DNA of 64,000 nt. It comes from Bacteroidota bacterium (GTDB lineage: Bacteria; Bacteroidota; Bacteroidia; Bacteroidales; CAIXZF01). This document shows positions 9,649-19,406 of this stretch, one piece after another. Numbering within the stretch: the first letter of the stretch is position 1; the number at the start of each line of letters is the position of its first letter. The DNA lies in assembly GCA_022709385.1 (NCBI GenBank), contig JAKLIX010000009.1, forward strand, positions 62,001 to 126,000, in the 5' to 3' direction. Position numbers and translations under genes: made by a program. A model generated the notes under the pieces. It had not been told where the DNA came from. It worked only from the letters and a program-made list of their open reading frames with translations, and did not search any database.

Positions 9649-12123
9649 ATGAAAATTTCGCTGAATTGGCTAAAGCGGTATGTGGATGTTGACAAGGATG
9701 CTGACGAATTGTCGATGCTGCTTACCGGTTGTGGACTGGAAGTTGAATCGGTGGAAAACTTTCAGACCATCAGAGGGGGTTTGGAGGGAGTGATCACTGC
9801 CAGTGTGATCACATGTGAGAAGCATCCGGATGCAGACCGGCTGCATGTGACCCTGCTTGATACCGGGAGCGGGCAGCCTCTGCAGGTTGTTTGCGGCGCC
9901 CCCAATGTCAGGGCTGGCCAAATAGTCTTGCTGGCAAAAGTAGGAACAAGCCTTTTTAAGGGAGAGGAAAGCTTCCAGATCAGGGAAGCCAGAATCAGGG
10001 GCGTGCTGTCGCAGGGAATGATCTGTGCCGAAGATGAACTTGGGCTGGGTGATTCCCATGAAGGCATCCTCGTGCTTCCTGAGGATACACCGGTAGGCAT
10101 GGCAGCTGCAGCATATTTTAATGTTTACACTGATACCATTTTTGAGATCGGACTCACCCCAAACCGTTCCGATGCATTTTCCCACACCGGAGTGGCCCGT
10201 GACCTGGCTGCCGTATTAAGAACGCTGGAACCGGAGAATTACCGGGATCTGATGCTTGACTGGCCGGATATCGGTGCATTTCAAGAAGGAACAGGCGACC
10301 TGTCAATAGGGGTGCAAATCGAAGATGCTGAATTGTGTCCAAGATACAGCGGCCTATGCATGACCAATATAAAGGTTAAAGATTCCCCTCAATGGATGCA
10401 ACACCTCCTTCGTGCGGCAGGAATGCGCCCGATCAATAACATCGTGGACATCACCAATTTTGTAATGCTCGAAACAGGTCAGCCTCTTCATGCATTCGAT
10501 GCTGCTTGTATCCGTGGCAGCCAGATCATCGTCAAGCGCCTGCCTGCCAATACCGTTTTCACCACACTCGACGGAACAGACAGAATTCTTAACGGAGAGG
10601 AACTCATGATCTGCGATACAGCAGGAGGCTTGTGTATGGCCGGTGTTTACGGAGGACTTCATTCCGGCGTAACGGAAAAGACAAGCGCTATTTTTCTTGA
10701 AAGTGCATGTTTCTCACCCGTTTCCATCCGGCGAACATCCAAATACCACGGCCTGAAAACAGACTCCTCCCAACGCTTCGAAAGAGGCAGCAATCCCGGG
10801 ATGACAATTTATGCACTCAAGCGGGCAGCCCTGCTGATGCAGGAATATGCGGATGCCGTGGTCAGTTCGTCTGTTGTGGATGTACTTCCAGTACCCATAC
10901 TCCCCTTTACCGTAAAGGTCAGTTACAAGAATATGAGCAGGCTGATCGGGGGAGAGATCCCTGAAGCCACCATCAAAGATATCCTTCAATGGCTTGAGAT
11001 TGAAATCAAAGAAGAGACCACAGAAGGACTGACATTGTCTGTTCCTCCCTTCAAAACAGATGTCCGGCGTGAAGCAGACATTGTGGAGGAGATCATGCGG
11101 ATTTACGGGTATAACCGAATACCCATGAGCAATGAGATTCGCTATGGCATGATCCATAGTGGTGACAACAGGAAGGAAAAACTGAAGAACCAGCTTGCCG
11201 ACCTGCTCTCATCGTCGGGTTTCAGTGAGATCATGTGTAATTCGCTTACAAAAGCTGATTATATCAAGCTCTCAGGCAGCATACAGCCGGATTCATACGT
11301 ACATATCCGCAACCCGCTCAGTCATGATCTGGAGGTCATGAGACGGACCATGCTTTACGGCGGTCTGGAAACTATCCTGCATAATCAGAACAGAAGGACG
11401 CAAAATCTGAAGCTGTATGAATTCGGTTCTGTATACAGCTTCAACGGTCACGCAGAGAAGACGCATCCCCTCGCCAATTATTCGGAAGAGGAACAACTCG
11501 CCCTCTGGATATGCGGGAATGATGTCGAGGAAAACTGGTACAGGAAACCCAGGGAGGCAGATTTCTTTTTCAGCAAAATGGTGATCCATCAGGTACTTTC
11601 AAGGGCAGGTATACGTAAAGAAAGTCTCCATATAAGGAATTCCTCAGATGACCTTTTCCGGCAGGGCCTCGCCTATTACGTTCATGCAGACGATGAAAAA
11701 GCACTCCTTGAAAGCGGGGAGGTAGCACCCCTTATCCTGAAACACTTTGATATTAAAACAAGTGTGTTTTTCACACGGATTGACTGGCAGCACCTGATGG
11801 CACTGGCATTGTCAAGGGAATTGAAATATTCGGAATTACCCCGTTACCCCTGGGTAAGAAGAGATCTTGCATTGCTGCTGGATAAGTCAGTTAGCTTTGA
11901 TTCCATTGAAAAACTGGCCTTCGAAACCGAAAGCCGCCTGCTGAAGAAAGTCAGTCTTTTTGATGTTTACCAGGGTGAAGGGATAGCCGGGGATAAGAAA
12001 TCCTATGCGGTCAGTTTCATCCTGCAGGACCTTGAGAAAACCCTTACCGATCAGGAAGTTGATGCGGTAATGGAGAAACTGATCCGCCGGTTCGGAGCCT
12101 CCCTGCAGGCTGAGATCAGGTAG
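9649..12123 (+). CDS. pheT: phenylalanine--tRNA ligase beta subunit
   Basis: PheT, 824 residues, pairs with PheS to charge tRNA-Phe. Domain order is canonical: the start MKISLNWLKRYVDVD; a tRNA-binding OB domain (about residues 40-150, with HPDADRLHVTLLD and VVCGAPNVRAGQ); the B3/B4 domain with GLTPNRSDAFSHTGVARDLAA and the editing-domain region NNIVDITNFVMLETGQPLHAFD; the B5 domain; the catalytic-like core; and a C-terminal anticodon-binding ferredoxin fold (YPWVRRDLALLLD, then SLFDVYQGEGI). pheS is not adjacent. Its stop lies one base from the stop of the convergent M1 peptidase gene. Confidence 0.97.
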   Translation: MKISLNWLKRYVDVDKDADELSMLLTGCGLEVESVENFQTIRGGLEGVITASVITCEKHPDADRLHVTLLDTGSGQPLQVVCGAPNVRAGQIVLLAKVGTSLFKGEESFQIREARIRGVLSQGMICAEDELGLGDSHEGILVLPEDTPVGMAAAAYFNVYTDTIFEIGLTPNRSDAFSHTGVARDLAAVLRTLEPENYRDLMLDWPDIGAFQEGTGDLSIGVQIEDAELCPRYSGLCMTNIKVKDSPQWMQHLLRAAGMRPINNIVDITNFVMLETGQPLHAFDAACIRGSQIIVKRLPANTVFTTLDGTDRILNGEELMICDTAGGLCMAGVYGGLHSGVTEKTSAIFLESACFSPVSIRRTSKYHGLKTDSSQRFERGSNPGMTIYALKRAALLMQEYADAVVSSSVVDVLPVPILPFTVKVSYKNMSRLIGGEIPEATIKDILQWLEIEIKEETTEGLTLSVPPFKTDVRREADIVEEIMRIYGYNRIPMSNEIRYGMIHSGDNRKEKLKNQLADLLSSSGFSEIMCNSLTKADYIKLSGSIQPDSYVHIRNPLSHDLEVMRRTMLYGGLETILHNQNRRTQNLKLYEFGSVYSFNGHAEKTHPLANYSEEEQLALWICGNDVEENWYRKPREADFFFSKMVIHQVLSRAGIRKESLHIRNSSDDLFRQGLAYYVHADDEKALLESGEVAPLILKHFDIKTSVFFTRIDWQHLMALALSRELKYSELPRYPWVRRDLALLLDKSVSFDSIEKLAFETESRLLKKVSLFDVYQGEGIAGDKKSYAVSFILQDLEKTLTDQEVDAVMEKLIRRFGASLQAEIR

Positions 12124-12124
12124 T

Positions 12125-14461
12125 TCAGTTCAAAACAGCTTTCTTCACAGCCAACAGCTTGCCATTCCTGCTTTCCAGGCGGAAAAACAAGACCCCCGCC
12201 ATTTGTTGCCGCGGTTTCCAGGGTAAAACGGTATATCCGGCCGGGGTGTCAAGCGAGTCGACAAGCTGTCCGCCGGCGGAATAAACCTTCAGTTTTGCAG
12301 ATTCTGAGACATGGATAACGACCTGTAAAAGATCTTTTCCCGGGTTTGGGCTGACTTCAAGCATTTGGCTCGTCTCTGCTTCCCTGATTCCGATAAAATA
12401 ATAATCCCAGATGCCAAGTGCATACTCCCCTGTTCTCAGGGTATCAATCATGATTTGTCCCTGAAAGGTGCTGCCATTCATGACAAAGGGGATTCCCTGC
12501 CAGGGATAGCCAGGCCCTGGACGGTACATCATTACCAGGGAATCTGCCTGATTGATGATTAGTTCATGGTCGAGATGTCCGAATCTGGAGTATGAAAAAG
12601 CGAGCTTTGCATCGAATCCGGATGGAGTAACGCCATCGATGCTCCAGTAACGCTGTGGTGACAGGGTAAATCCCGGAACGGGCTGTTCCAGGGTATCAGG
12701 AGCAACCCAGTGATGTGTCACCTGGAGCATGGCCGGTGCCGGACAGCTTAGGACCTCAAGGGAACAATATGTGTCGGGAAATGTGTAGGACCCATTGTTA
12801 CTTATGGTTCTCAGATAATCGGTGGAGGCATCGGCGATTTTTTCCCTCGCATCAAGCAATACGGCCTTTGGTTGAAAGGGCAGCAGGCAGGTGATTTCCC
12901 CGAGCTGACCGTTAAAGGTCATGGTTCTTGTTTCGACCGTGAGATCCTGGCTGATGAAATCCAGTTCGAGCAGGTTGCCGTTGGAAATGTGGGTGGTCCC
13001 CTTCTGCTTTTGCCTCAGATAAACCTTGGTCTCATACTGATTGCCCGAGGGGACCACGCGCACCGAATCAATGGAGAAATGAGGGAAACCGGGATGGAAG
13101 ACCCAGGTTTCAAAGAAATCTGTAAGATCAACGCCACTAAGACCGGAGAACAGGTCGCGCATCTGCTGGGAACTGATATCACGACAGGCGAAACTATCAA
13201 GATATTGTTGAACGGTAGCGAAAAAAAGGCTGTCGCCCAGGTAGCCCCGCAGGGTGTTGACCACGAGACCTCCTTTGTCATACACCGTACTTCCGTATGT
13301 AAGATTCTGAGGTATGTTGTAAAGGGCGTAGAAACCTCCGTCGGTGTGATGGGTATTCTGCAGTACATCGTGTTGTTTTGCTCTCACATAATCCTTATAC
13401 GCCTGCTGGCCGTAAACACCCTCTTTGAAAACACCCTCGCAGAAAACGGCCCAGCCCTCATTGATCCACATATCTCCGGCCGAATGGCAGGTAACATAAT
13501 CTCCAAACCACATGTGTGACAGTTCATGGGCATAGAGCCATTCCCAGGCAAGGGTTCCGTCGATGCAGGATTGCGGATAAGCGATGTTTGTGGCATGCTC
13601 CATGGCACCGATGGGGGTACTCACATATCCTACCCTGTTCCAGCGATAGGGTCCGAAACACTGTTCAAAGGTGGCCAAAACGGTATTGATATTGATAAAG
13701 GAATTTTTAGCCTTGGTGGTATCTCCGGGCTTCACATACAAAGTAACCGGAATGTTGCCGGCAATTCCCGGATAGGTTGACTGGACACAGCTGTATGAGG
13801 ACACTGCAACTGACGCCAGGTATGCCGGTACAGGGATGTCGAGACCCCAGTGATACATGCTGGTATTGCCTCCCTGGGGATAGACACCTGCCAGGCTGCC
13901 GTTGCAAACCGCAATGAAGGGATCGGTGACGGTAATATAGAAGTCAAAGGTCGCCCTTTCAGTAAAATTATCGATACAGGGAAACCAGGCTCTGCCATAA
14001 TTATGTGGTACATCCACCAGGGCAATCCCCAGATTGTAAGCCAGATTGCTTCCGCTGAAGTGAAAGCCGCCCCATCCCCCCGACTCCACTTCCGGGGTTC
14101 CGTGGTAAAAAACGAAAATTTCCACCGTATCTGCCATGGTCAGGGGAAGCGGAAAAACCAGGCTGATGGTTGTATCGTTGTATTGGAAGGGTAAATCTGC
14201 CTGCCCGAGTTTCACGCTGTCTACATTCAGCTTCAGCAATTCAAGATCAAGTCCGGAAACAGAGGGCTCACGGGCAGTGAGAAGCAAGCGGGTATGCCCT
14301 GTAATGATCTTTCCCTGGATATTGGTAATATCCAGGTGAATCTCGTAATGCAGGATATCCGCAGAGTCAGTTGCAGTCTGAATCCACGGGGCAGCCCACC
14401 CCCGGCCCTGTAATAATAAACCCGACATGACCAGAAAAAAGAAGACTCGGAAACCAACCAT
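12125..14461 (-). CDS. M1-family metallo-aminopeptidase with type IX secretion sorting domain
   Basis: This is a secreted zinc aminopeptidase of the M1 family, about 778 residues. ATG 14461 starts a good signal peptide (MVGFRVFFFLVMSGLLLQG); an upstream ATG at 14488 would add nine residues. The N-terminal beta domain is followed by the catalytic domain: IGAMEHATNIAYP (the GxMEN-type exopeptidase motif with His in place of Asn) and HELSHMWFGDYV with the third zinc ligand in INEGWAVFCE. The last ~80 residues, from LEVSPNPGKDLLQVVI, are a type A T9SS sorting domain, so the enzyme is probably exported by the porP-gldN system and released or anchored at the surface. It is transcribed towards pheT with no gap between the stops. 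Confidence 0.92.
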   Translation of the reverse strand: MVGFRVFFFLVMSGLLLQGRGWAAPWIQTATDSADILHYEIHLDITNIQGKIITGHTRLLLTAREPSVSGLDLELLKLNVDSVKLGQADLPFQYNDTTISLVFPLPLTMADTVEIFVFYHGTPEVESGGWGGFHFSGSNLAYNLGIALVDVPHNYGRAWFPCIDNFTERATFDFYITVTDPFIAVCNGSLAGVYPQGGNTSMYHWGLDIPVPAYLASVAVSSYSCVQSTYPGIAGNIPVTLYVKPGDTTKAKNSFININTVLATFEQCFGPYRWNRVGYVSTPIGAMEHATNIAYPQSCIDGTLAWEWLYAHELSHMWFGDYVTCHSAGDMWINEGWAVFCEGVFKEGVYGQQAYKDYVRAKQHDVLQNTHHTDGGFYALYNIPQNLTYGSTVYDKGGLVVNTLRGYLGDSLFFATVQQYLDSFACRDISSQQMRDLFSGLSGVDLTDFFETWVFHPGFPHFSIDSVRVVPSGNQYETKVYLRQKQKGTTHISNGNLLELDFISQDLTVETRTMTFNGQLGEITCLLPFQPKAVLLDAREKIADASTDYLRTISNNGSYTFPDTYCSLEVLSCPAPAMLQVTHHWVAPDTLEQPVPGFTLSPQRYWSIDGVTPSGFDAKLAFSYSRFGHLDHELIINQADSLVMMYRPGPGYPWQGIPFVMNGSTFQGQIMIDTLRTGEYALGIWDYYFIGIREAETSQMLEVSPNPGKDLLQVVIHVSESAKLKVYSAGGQLVDSLDTPAGYTVLPWKPRQQMAGVLFFRLESRNGKLLAVKKAVLN

Positions 14462-14587
14462 ACCATTATAATATTTAATGAACAGCATTGTTTTTAATCC
14501 CTGTGAGATGAAGGTTTGATTTTTATATACCTTCGTTACGGTATTGAAACCGCTTGCAGATTTGACAAACGAAAAAATTTTTCAAGA

Positions 14588-14595
14588 CAAAGTTA
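14588..14595 (-). promoter_or_regulatory. candidate -7 box for the M1 peptidase gene
   Basis: On the minus strand the sequence reads TAACTTTG, an exact TAnnTTTG match, in the divergent gap between the M1 peptidase and the TolC-family gene, about 125 bases before the peptidase start. A TTTG lies upstream, but the spacing of 14 is short of the usual 19-21, so support is partial. Confidence 0.35.
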
Positions 14596-14623
14596 GTTAT
14601 TCTTATTATCAAAGCTGATAAAA

Positions 14624-16063
14624 ATGACCTCATCCTGGAAATGCTGGCGTCTGGTTATGGCCATATTCATTCTGGTTCCATTGCAATCCCTGAATGCGCA
14701 GAAAAAATGGTCGTTACAGGATTGCATCGAACATGCCCTTAGCAACAATATTCAGATCAGGCAGCAACGCCTGAGCCTCGACCTGGCTTCAGATAACCTG
14801 TTGCAAAGCCGGTTGGCCCTTCTGCCCTCCCTGAACGGGAATGCATCCCACGCCTACAATTACGGACGTACCGTAGACCGTTTCACCAATACTTTTGCCA
14901 CCACGGAAGTACAATCCAACAATTTTTATGTTCAGGGGCAGCTTACTGTATTCAATGGTTTCCAGATGCTGCACACCATTGCCAGAAACCGCCTGAGCCT
15001 GATGGCAGGCAAGTATGATGTGGAAAAAATGCAGAATGACATCTCCCTGAACCTGGCTTCTGCCTATCTGAATATTCTCTATACCCAGGAAGCACTGACC
15101 AATGTATCAGGCCAATATGATCTTACACAGGAACAAGTCAACAGAATAAAGAAACTTGTGGAGGCCGGGAGCCTGGCAAAGAGTAATCTGTTGAACATGG
15201 AGGCGCAGGCTGCCACCGAAGAATTATCTCTCGTGAATGCGAGAAACAACCTTGAGATCGCTTACCTCACCCTGGTCCAGATCCTTGACATAAAAACCAC
15301 GGAAGGATTTGATATAGAACGCCCCGTACTGAATGTCCCTGACCAGGTACAACTCACCGAACAACCTGCACAGATCTTTGCTGTCGCCCAGGGCATACAA
15401 CCTGAAGTAAAAAGTGCCGAACTGAAAGTTGAGAGTGCGCTCCGTGACCTTTACATTGCCAGGGGTAGTGCAAGCCCTGTTCTGACCCTGGCAGGTTCAT
15501 ACGGTACAGGGTACTCGGGAGCAAGCCAAAGGCTTAAGGGTTATTCGATCGGCGGCCTCGACACCATCGGCTATACTGCAGCCACACCTGCCGTACCAGT
15601 TCTTGCACCCTCCGTCATCACAGAATTAGAAAAGATCCCTTTTCACGACCAGATTAATGACAACCTGAACAAGTCGTTTGGTTTTTATCTGAGTATTCCC
15701 ATTTTCAATGGCTATCAAAGCAGAACCGCCATCAGCAGGGCTAAAATCGGGATAGCACAAGCCAGTTACAGCCTTGACAATACCAGAAACCAGCTCTACC
15801 AAGATGTTCAGCGGGCCTGGGCTGATGCACAGGCATCAGTCAAACAATACCACGCTGCAAAAAAATCGCTGGACGCCATGCGCGAGGCCTACTTTTACAC
15901 CCAGCAACGCTTCGAGATTGGCAGCGCCAATGCCGTGGAGTTCAGCGAGGCTAAGAAAAACCTCGCCAAGGCTGAATCGGATGTGCTTACCGCAAAATAT
16001 GAGTATGTATTCAGAAAAACGGTCCTCGACTTCTATATGGGGAAACCCATCAGAATTGAGTAA
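14624..16063 (+). CDS. TolC-family outer-membrane efflux protein
   Basis: This 479-residue outer-membrane channel of the TolC/OMF family links an inner-membrane exporter to the outside. It has an N-terminal signal peptide (to ...LNAQ) followed by WSLQDCIEHALSNNIQIRQQ, the usual first helix of these proteins. Long alternating helices with two internally similar halves contain the family's Ala/Asn-rich heptads (NLASAYLNILYTQEAL; LYQDVQRAWADAQASVKQY), and the C-terminal segment FEIGSANAVEFSEAKKNL is typical. The next gene, 38 bases downstream, encodes a periplasmic adaptor, so the two form an operon. The inner-membrane pump is missing from the locus. Confidence 0.93.
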   Translation: MTSSWKCWRLVMAIFILVPLQSLNAQKKWSLQDCIEHALSNNIQIRQQRLSLDLASDNLLQSRLALLPSLNGNASHAYNYGRTVDRFTNTFATTEVQSNNFYVQGQLTVFNGFQMLHTIARNRLSLMAGKYDVEKMQNDISLNLASAYLNILYTQEALTNVSGQYDLTQEQVNRIKKLVEAGSLAKSNLLNMEAQAATEELSLVNARNNLEIAYLTLVQILDIKTTEGFDIERPVLNVPDQVQLTEQPAQIFAVAQGIQPEVKSAELKVESALRDLYIARGSASPVLTLAGSYGTGYSGASQRLKGYSIGGLDTIGYTAATPAVPVLAPSVITELEKIPFHDQINDNLNKSFGFYLSIPIFNGYQSRTAISRAKIGIAQASYSLDNTRNQLYQDVQRAWADAQASVKQYHAAKKSLDAMREAYFYTQQRFEIGSANAVEFSEAKKNLAKAESDVLTAKYEYVFRKTVLDFYMGKPIRIE

Positions 16064-16101
16064 AATATTGATTATTAAGTGTTTTTTAACTTTCTACCCA
16101 T

Positions 16102-17466
16102 ATGAAGCTACCAAGAAAGAAAATCATTCGATTGATCATCCTGCTTGTGATCGTTCTGATAATTATCATGGCAATCGGACGTAAAAAAGGATGGTTTGGA
16201 GATACCGACCAGACCAGGGTGAGTATTGAAACGGTCAGTAAGCGTGATCTGATTGAAAGTGTTTCCGCCAACGGACGGATCCAACCAGAAACAGAAGTAA
16301 AAGTGACACCTGATATTTCTGGTGAGATAACGGAATTGTTCGTAAAGGAAGGGGACCAGGTGAAAACAGGGGATATTCTTGCCAAGGTCAATCCTGAAAT
16401 ATACCGGTCCAATCTGGACCAGGCGACAGCTTCATTGAACACACAAAGAGCGAATGAAGCCAATATGAAAGCGCGGCATTCACAGGTTCAGGCACAGTTT
16501 CTGAATGCCAAATCAGGCTTTGAAAGAAGCGAAAAACTTTACAAGCAGCAGGCTATATCGACCGCCGAATACGACAATGCCAAAGCAACTTATGAGAGTG
16601 CAAGGGCCGAGGTTGAAGCTGCGGAACAAAGCATCAGGGCGGCCTCTTTTACGGTAAAAAGTGCAGAAGCCATTCTGAACGAAGCACGGGAGAATTTCAG
16701 TAAAACCACCATTTATGCGCCGGTGGATGGTACGATTTCTAAACTGAGTGTCGAGAAAGGGGAAAGGGTTTCCGGGACCTCACAGTTTTCACCGGGTACT
16801 GAAATCATGAGAATTGCGAATCTTGGAGGGATGGAGGTTAATGTAAGTGTGAACGAAAACGACATTGTCAGGGTATCTCTGCATGATACTGCCCTGATCG
16901 AGGTTGACGCCTATATGAACAGGAAATTCAAGGGCATCGTAACCGAGATTGCCACATCCGCCAATGTCAGCGGGGTAAGTGTCGATCAGGTTACTAATTT
17001 CGACGTTAAAATACGGGTACTCAGGGAGTCATACCTCGATTTGCTGAAGGAGGATATGCCCGGATTTTCTCCACTGCGGCCGGGTATGTCGGCCACAGTC
17101 GATATCCAGACCCAGCGGGCACATCAGGTACTTACCGTGCCTATTCAGGCAGTTACCACAAGGGTCGATTCGGCCCTTGTCAAAGCGAAGAAAGACAGCG
17201 AAGAAAGAAAACAGCAGGATATGAATGCGGCAGAAAAAAAAGAAACTGAGTCTTTCAGGGAGTATGTCTTTGTGTTGGAAGAAGGTATCGTGAAAATGAC
17301 AGAAGTGAAATCCGGTATTCAGGATAACACCTATATCGAAATCAAAGAAGGGTTAAAAGAAGGGCAGGAAGTTGTGACTGCACCTTACAGGGCCATCAGT
17401 AAAACCCTGAAAGACGGGGACAAAGTGAAGAAGGTAGATAAAAAAGACCTTTTCAGTAAAGAATAA
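16102..17466 (+). CDS. periplasmic adaptor subunit (HlyD/MacA family)
   Basis: This 454-residue membrane-fusion protein bridges a pump to the TolC-type channel encoded just upstream. The N-terminal membrane anchor (LIILLVIVLIIIMAIG, about residues 10-28) is followed by a lipoyl-like half (DISGEITELFVKEGDQVKTGD), an alpha-hairpin coiled coil (about residues 95-200), the second lipoyl half (TIYAPVDGTISKLSVEKGE), a beta-barrel domain and a membrane-proximal domain ending near residue 440. A charged insert (about residues 352-385) sits in the C-terminal part. MacA-type adaptors are normally followed by a MacB ABC transporter; here tsaB follows after 9 bases, so the pump must be encoded elsewhere. 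Confidence 0.92.
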   Translation: MKLPRKKIIRLIILLVIVLIIIMAIGRKKGWFGDTDQTRVSIETVSKRDLIESVSANGRIQPETEVKVTPDISGEITELFVKEGDQVKTGDILAKVNPEIYRSNLDQATASLNTQRANEANMKARHSQVQAQFLNAKSGFERSEKLYKQQAISTAEYDNAKATYESARAEVEAAEQSIRAASFTVKSAEAILNEARENFSKTTIYAPVDGTISKLSVEKGERVSGTSQFSPGTEIMRIANLGGMEVNVSVNENDIVRVSLHDTALIEVDAYMNRKFKGIVTEIATSANVSGVSVDQVTNFDVKIRVLRESYLDLLKEDMPGFSPLRPGMSATVDIQTQRAHQVLTVPIQAVTTRVDSALVKAKKDSEERKQQDMNAAEKKETESFREYVFVLEEGIVKMTEVKSGIQDNTYIEIKEGLKEGQEVVTAPYRAISKTLKDGDKVKKVDKKDLFSKE

Positions 17467-17475
17467 GAAACTTCG

Positions 17476-18186
17476 ATGGCACTGATCCTTTGCATAGAAA
17501 CAGCCACCCCGGTTTGTTCTGTTGGTCTGTTCAGGGACGGTCATACCATCGCGTTGCTTCAGAGCAGCGGAACCAACGATCATGCCGCCATGCTGGCGGG
17601 CATGATCAATGAAATATTCCGCATGGAAGGGCTGCAATTGCAGCAAGCCGATGCCATCGCAGTGAGCAAAGGTCCCGGTTCCTATACAGGACTGAGGATA
17701 GGGGTTTCAACAGCCAAAGGACTTTGTTACAGTACGGGGAAACCATTGATTGCCGTCCACACCCTTGAAGCCATGGCGCTCGGTATGATCAAATCCATCG
17801 GCAGCAATGCGGAAATGCCGCAGGATCTGCTCTTCTGCCCAATGATCGATGCCAGGAGAATGGAAGTTTACTGTGCCGTTTATGACCGGAAACTCACAGA
17901 GATTATGCCGGTCAGTCCGCTTATTGTCACCGGCAATTCATTTGAAAATTTCCTTGCCCGGAAAGCCATGCTTTGTTTCGGAGACGGGGCGGATAAGTCA
18001 GCCAGCCTGCTTGAGGGAAGGAAGAGGCTGTTTCTTAAAACCGGTTTTACCCCTTCAGCCGGGTGGATGGGTTTCCTGGCCGAACAGAAACTGAGGGACG
18101 GCCTTATCGAAAACACAGCATATTTCGAGCCCTTTTATCTTAAAGAATTCGTGGCAGGAAAACCGGTCGTGAAAGGACTTTATTGA
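17476..18186 (+). CDS. tsaB: tRNA N6-threonylcarbamoyladenosine biosynthesis protein TsaB
   Basis: TsaB, 236 residues, is the partner of TsaD in making the t6A37 modification on ANN-decoding tRNAs. It has the ASKHA-like start ILCIETATPVCSVGLFRDG, the motif SSGTNDHAAMLAGMINEI and the signature KGPGSYTGLRIGVSTAKGL. Length is normal. It begins 9 bases after the adaptor stop, so it is probably cotranscribed with the efflux pair although unrelated in function. Its stop is 3 bases from that of the convergent metal-binding-domain gene. Confidence 0.95.
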   Translation: MALILCIETATPVCSVGLFRDGHTIALLQSSGTNDHAAMLAGMINEIFRMEGLQLQQADAIAVSKGPGSYTGLRIGVSTAKGLCYSTGKPLIAVHTLEAMALGMIKSIGSNAEMPQDLLFCPMIDARRMEVYCAVYDRKLTEIMPVSPLIVTGNSFENFLARKAMLCFGDGADKSASLLEGRKRLFLKTGFTPSAGWMGFLAEQKLRDGLIENTAYFEPFYLKEFVAGKPVVKGLY

Positions 18187-18189
18187 TAA

Positions 18190-18597
18190 TCAGTGGGGTG
18201 CTGCGTCTTTTTTACAGCAGGCAGGAAGTTTCCCGTACGCCTTTTCATCAGCAGGGACATCATCGGCATCATATCCCAGCCGTGAAATCGCCTTTCTGAT
18301 CTTATCAGGGTCCGTCTTCCGGACTTTGTATGTAACTGTCACCATTTTTGTTTTCAAATCGAGGCTGGCCTCCTTAACTCCCTTTTCAAAGGCAAGTCCT
18401 TTCTCTATCCGTTCCTTACACATGCCGCAGACAGCAGATGTTTTAACTGAAATTTCAGCGGTGTTTTTCGCGGAATTCTGGGTGAAACCCATTACCGAAA
18501 ATACCAGTACGGTCTTTATGGCATATCCGTATATCAGGGTTTTTTTATTTCTGTTGATCCACCTGAGAATGAATGTAAATACTGACATATCAAACAT
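18190..18597 (-). CDS. membrane-anchored heavy-metal-associated (HMA) domain protein
   Basis: This 135-residue protein has an N-terminal hydrophobic segment (about residues 22-40) followed by one HMA domain. The metal-binding motif is CGMC in KTSAVCGMCKERIEKGL, followed by the expected betaalphabeta pattern (VKEASLDLKTKMVTVTYKV, then KIRKAISRLGYDADDV). A second Cys pair (PACCKK) is at the very C-terminus. Such proteins bind Cu+ or similar soft metals and act as periplasmic chaperones or feed metal exporters; no metal ATPase is nearby, so the partner is unknown. The exact start is uncertain: residue 4 is an alternative Met. Confidence 0.8.
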   Translation of the reverse strand: MFDMSVFTFILRWINRNKKTLIYGYAIKTVLVFSVMGFTQNSAKNTAEISVKTSAVCGMCKERIEKGLAFEKGVKEASLDLKTKMVTVTYKVRKTDPDKIRKAISRLGYDADDVPADEKAYGKLPACCKKDAAPH

Positions 18598-18695
18598 TTT
18601 ATCCTTAATAACCGTTTTTTTTCATAAATGTTTTAACCAAAGGCAGTATTTCTTGTTATTTTTATCCGGGAATATACATAACGAATCATATAAGA

Positions 18696-19391
18696 ATGAA
18701 TAAAGTTGTAAAAGACGCGTACGAAGCCATCCGTGATATAGGCGACAACGCCACCATCATGGTCGGTGGTTTTGGATTATGCGGAATTCCGGAGAACCTG
18801 CTCATTGCCCTCTCTGAGTCACGGGTACGAGGGCTCACCTGCATTTCCAACAATGCGGGCGTTGACGGGTTTGGCCTGGGCAAGCTTCTGAACACCCGCC
18901 AAGTCAGAAAAATGATATCTTCCTACGTTGGTGAAAACAAAGAATTTGAGAGACAACTGATGGCCGGGGAACTGGAAGTGGAGCTTATTCCGCAGGGTAC
19001 GCTTGCCGAGCGGTGCAGGGCAGGCGGAGCAGGCATTCCCGCCTTCTTTGTTCCTGCCGGTTACGGAACCGAAGTGGCAGAAGGCAAAGAGGTAAGGGAA
19101 TTCAACGGGAAAATGCACCTGCTGGAAACAGCCCTGACAGCAGACTTTGCGTTAATCAAAGCATGGAAGGGAGATACCAAGGGTAACCTTATATTCAGAG
19201 CCACTGCCAACAACTTTAACCAGGCCATGGGTATGGCAGGCCGTATCACCATTGCCGAAGTGGAGGAGCTTGTTCCTGCCGGCTCTCTTGATCCCAATTG
19301 CATACACCTGCCTGGAATCTTCGTGCAAAGAATATTCCAGGGATCAAACTACGAGAAAAAAATTGAATTCCGGACAGTACGTTCCACCTAA
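18696..19391 (+). CDS. scoA: 3-oxoacid CoA-transferase subunit A
   Basis: Alpha subunit (231 residues) of a succinyl-CoA:3-ketoacid or acetate/acetoacetate-type CoA transferase, family I. Visible features are the Gly-rich start [18 protein letters not shown], then [28 protein letters not shown], the [23 protein letters not shown] motif region and a C-terminal [19 protein letters not shown]. It is paired with the B subunit 15 bases downstream. The enzyme moves CoA between succinyl-CoA or acetyl-CoA and a ketoacid in short-chain acid metabolism; the exact acid cannot be read from sequence. Confidence 0.93.
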   Translation: MNKVVKDAYEAIRDIGDNATIMVGGFGLCGIPENLLIALSESRVRGLTCISNNAGVDGFGLGKLLNTRQVRKMISSYVGENKEFERQLMAGELEVELIPQGTLAERCRAGGAGIPAFFVPAGYGTEVAEGKEVREFNGKMHLLETALTADFALIKAWKGDTKGNLIFRATANNFNQAMGMAGRITIAEVEELVPAGSLDPNCIHLPGIFVQRIFQGSNYEKKIEFRTVRST

Positions 19392-19406
19392 TTTAACACA
19401 CAGCAT

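Noticed and set aside
12872..13519. 215-codon plus-strand frame inside the M1 peptidase gene
   Set aside because: It covers the antisense of the catalytic domain including the zinc site; the peptidase reading is far better supported.
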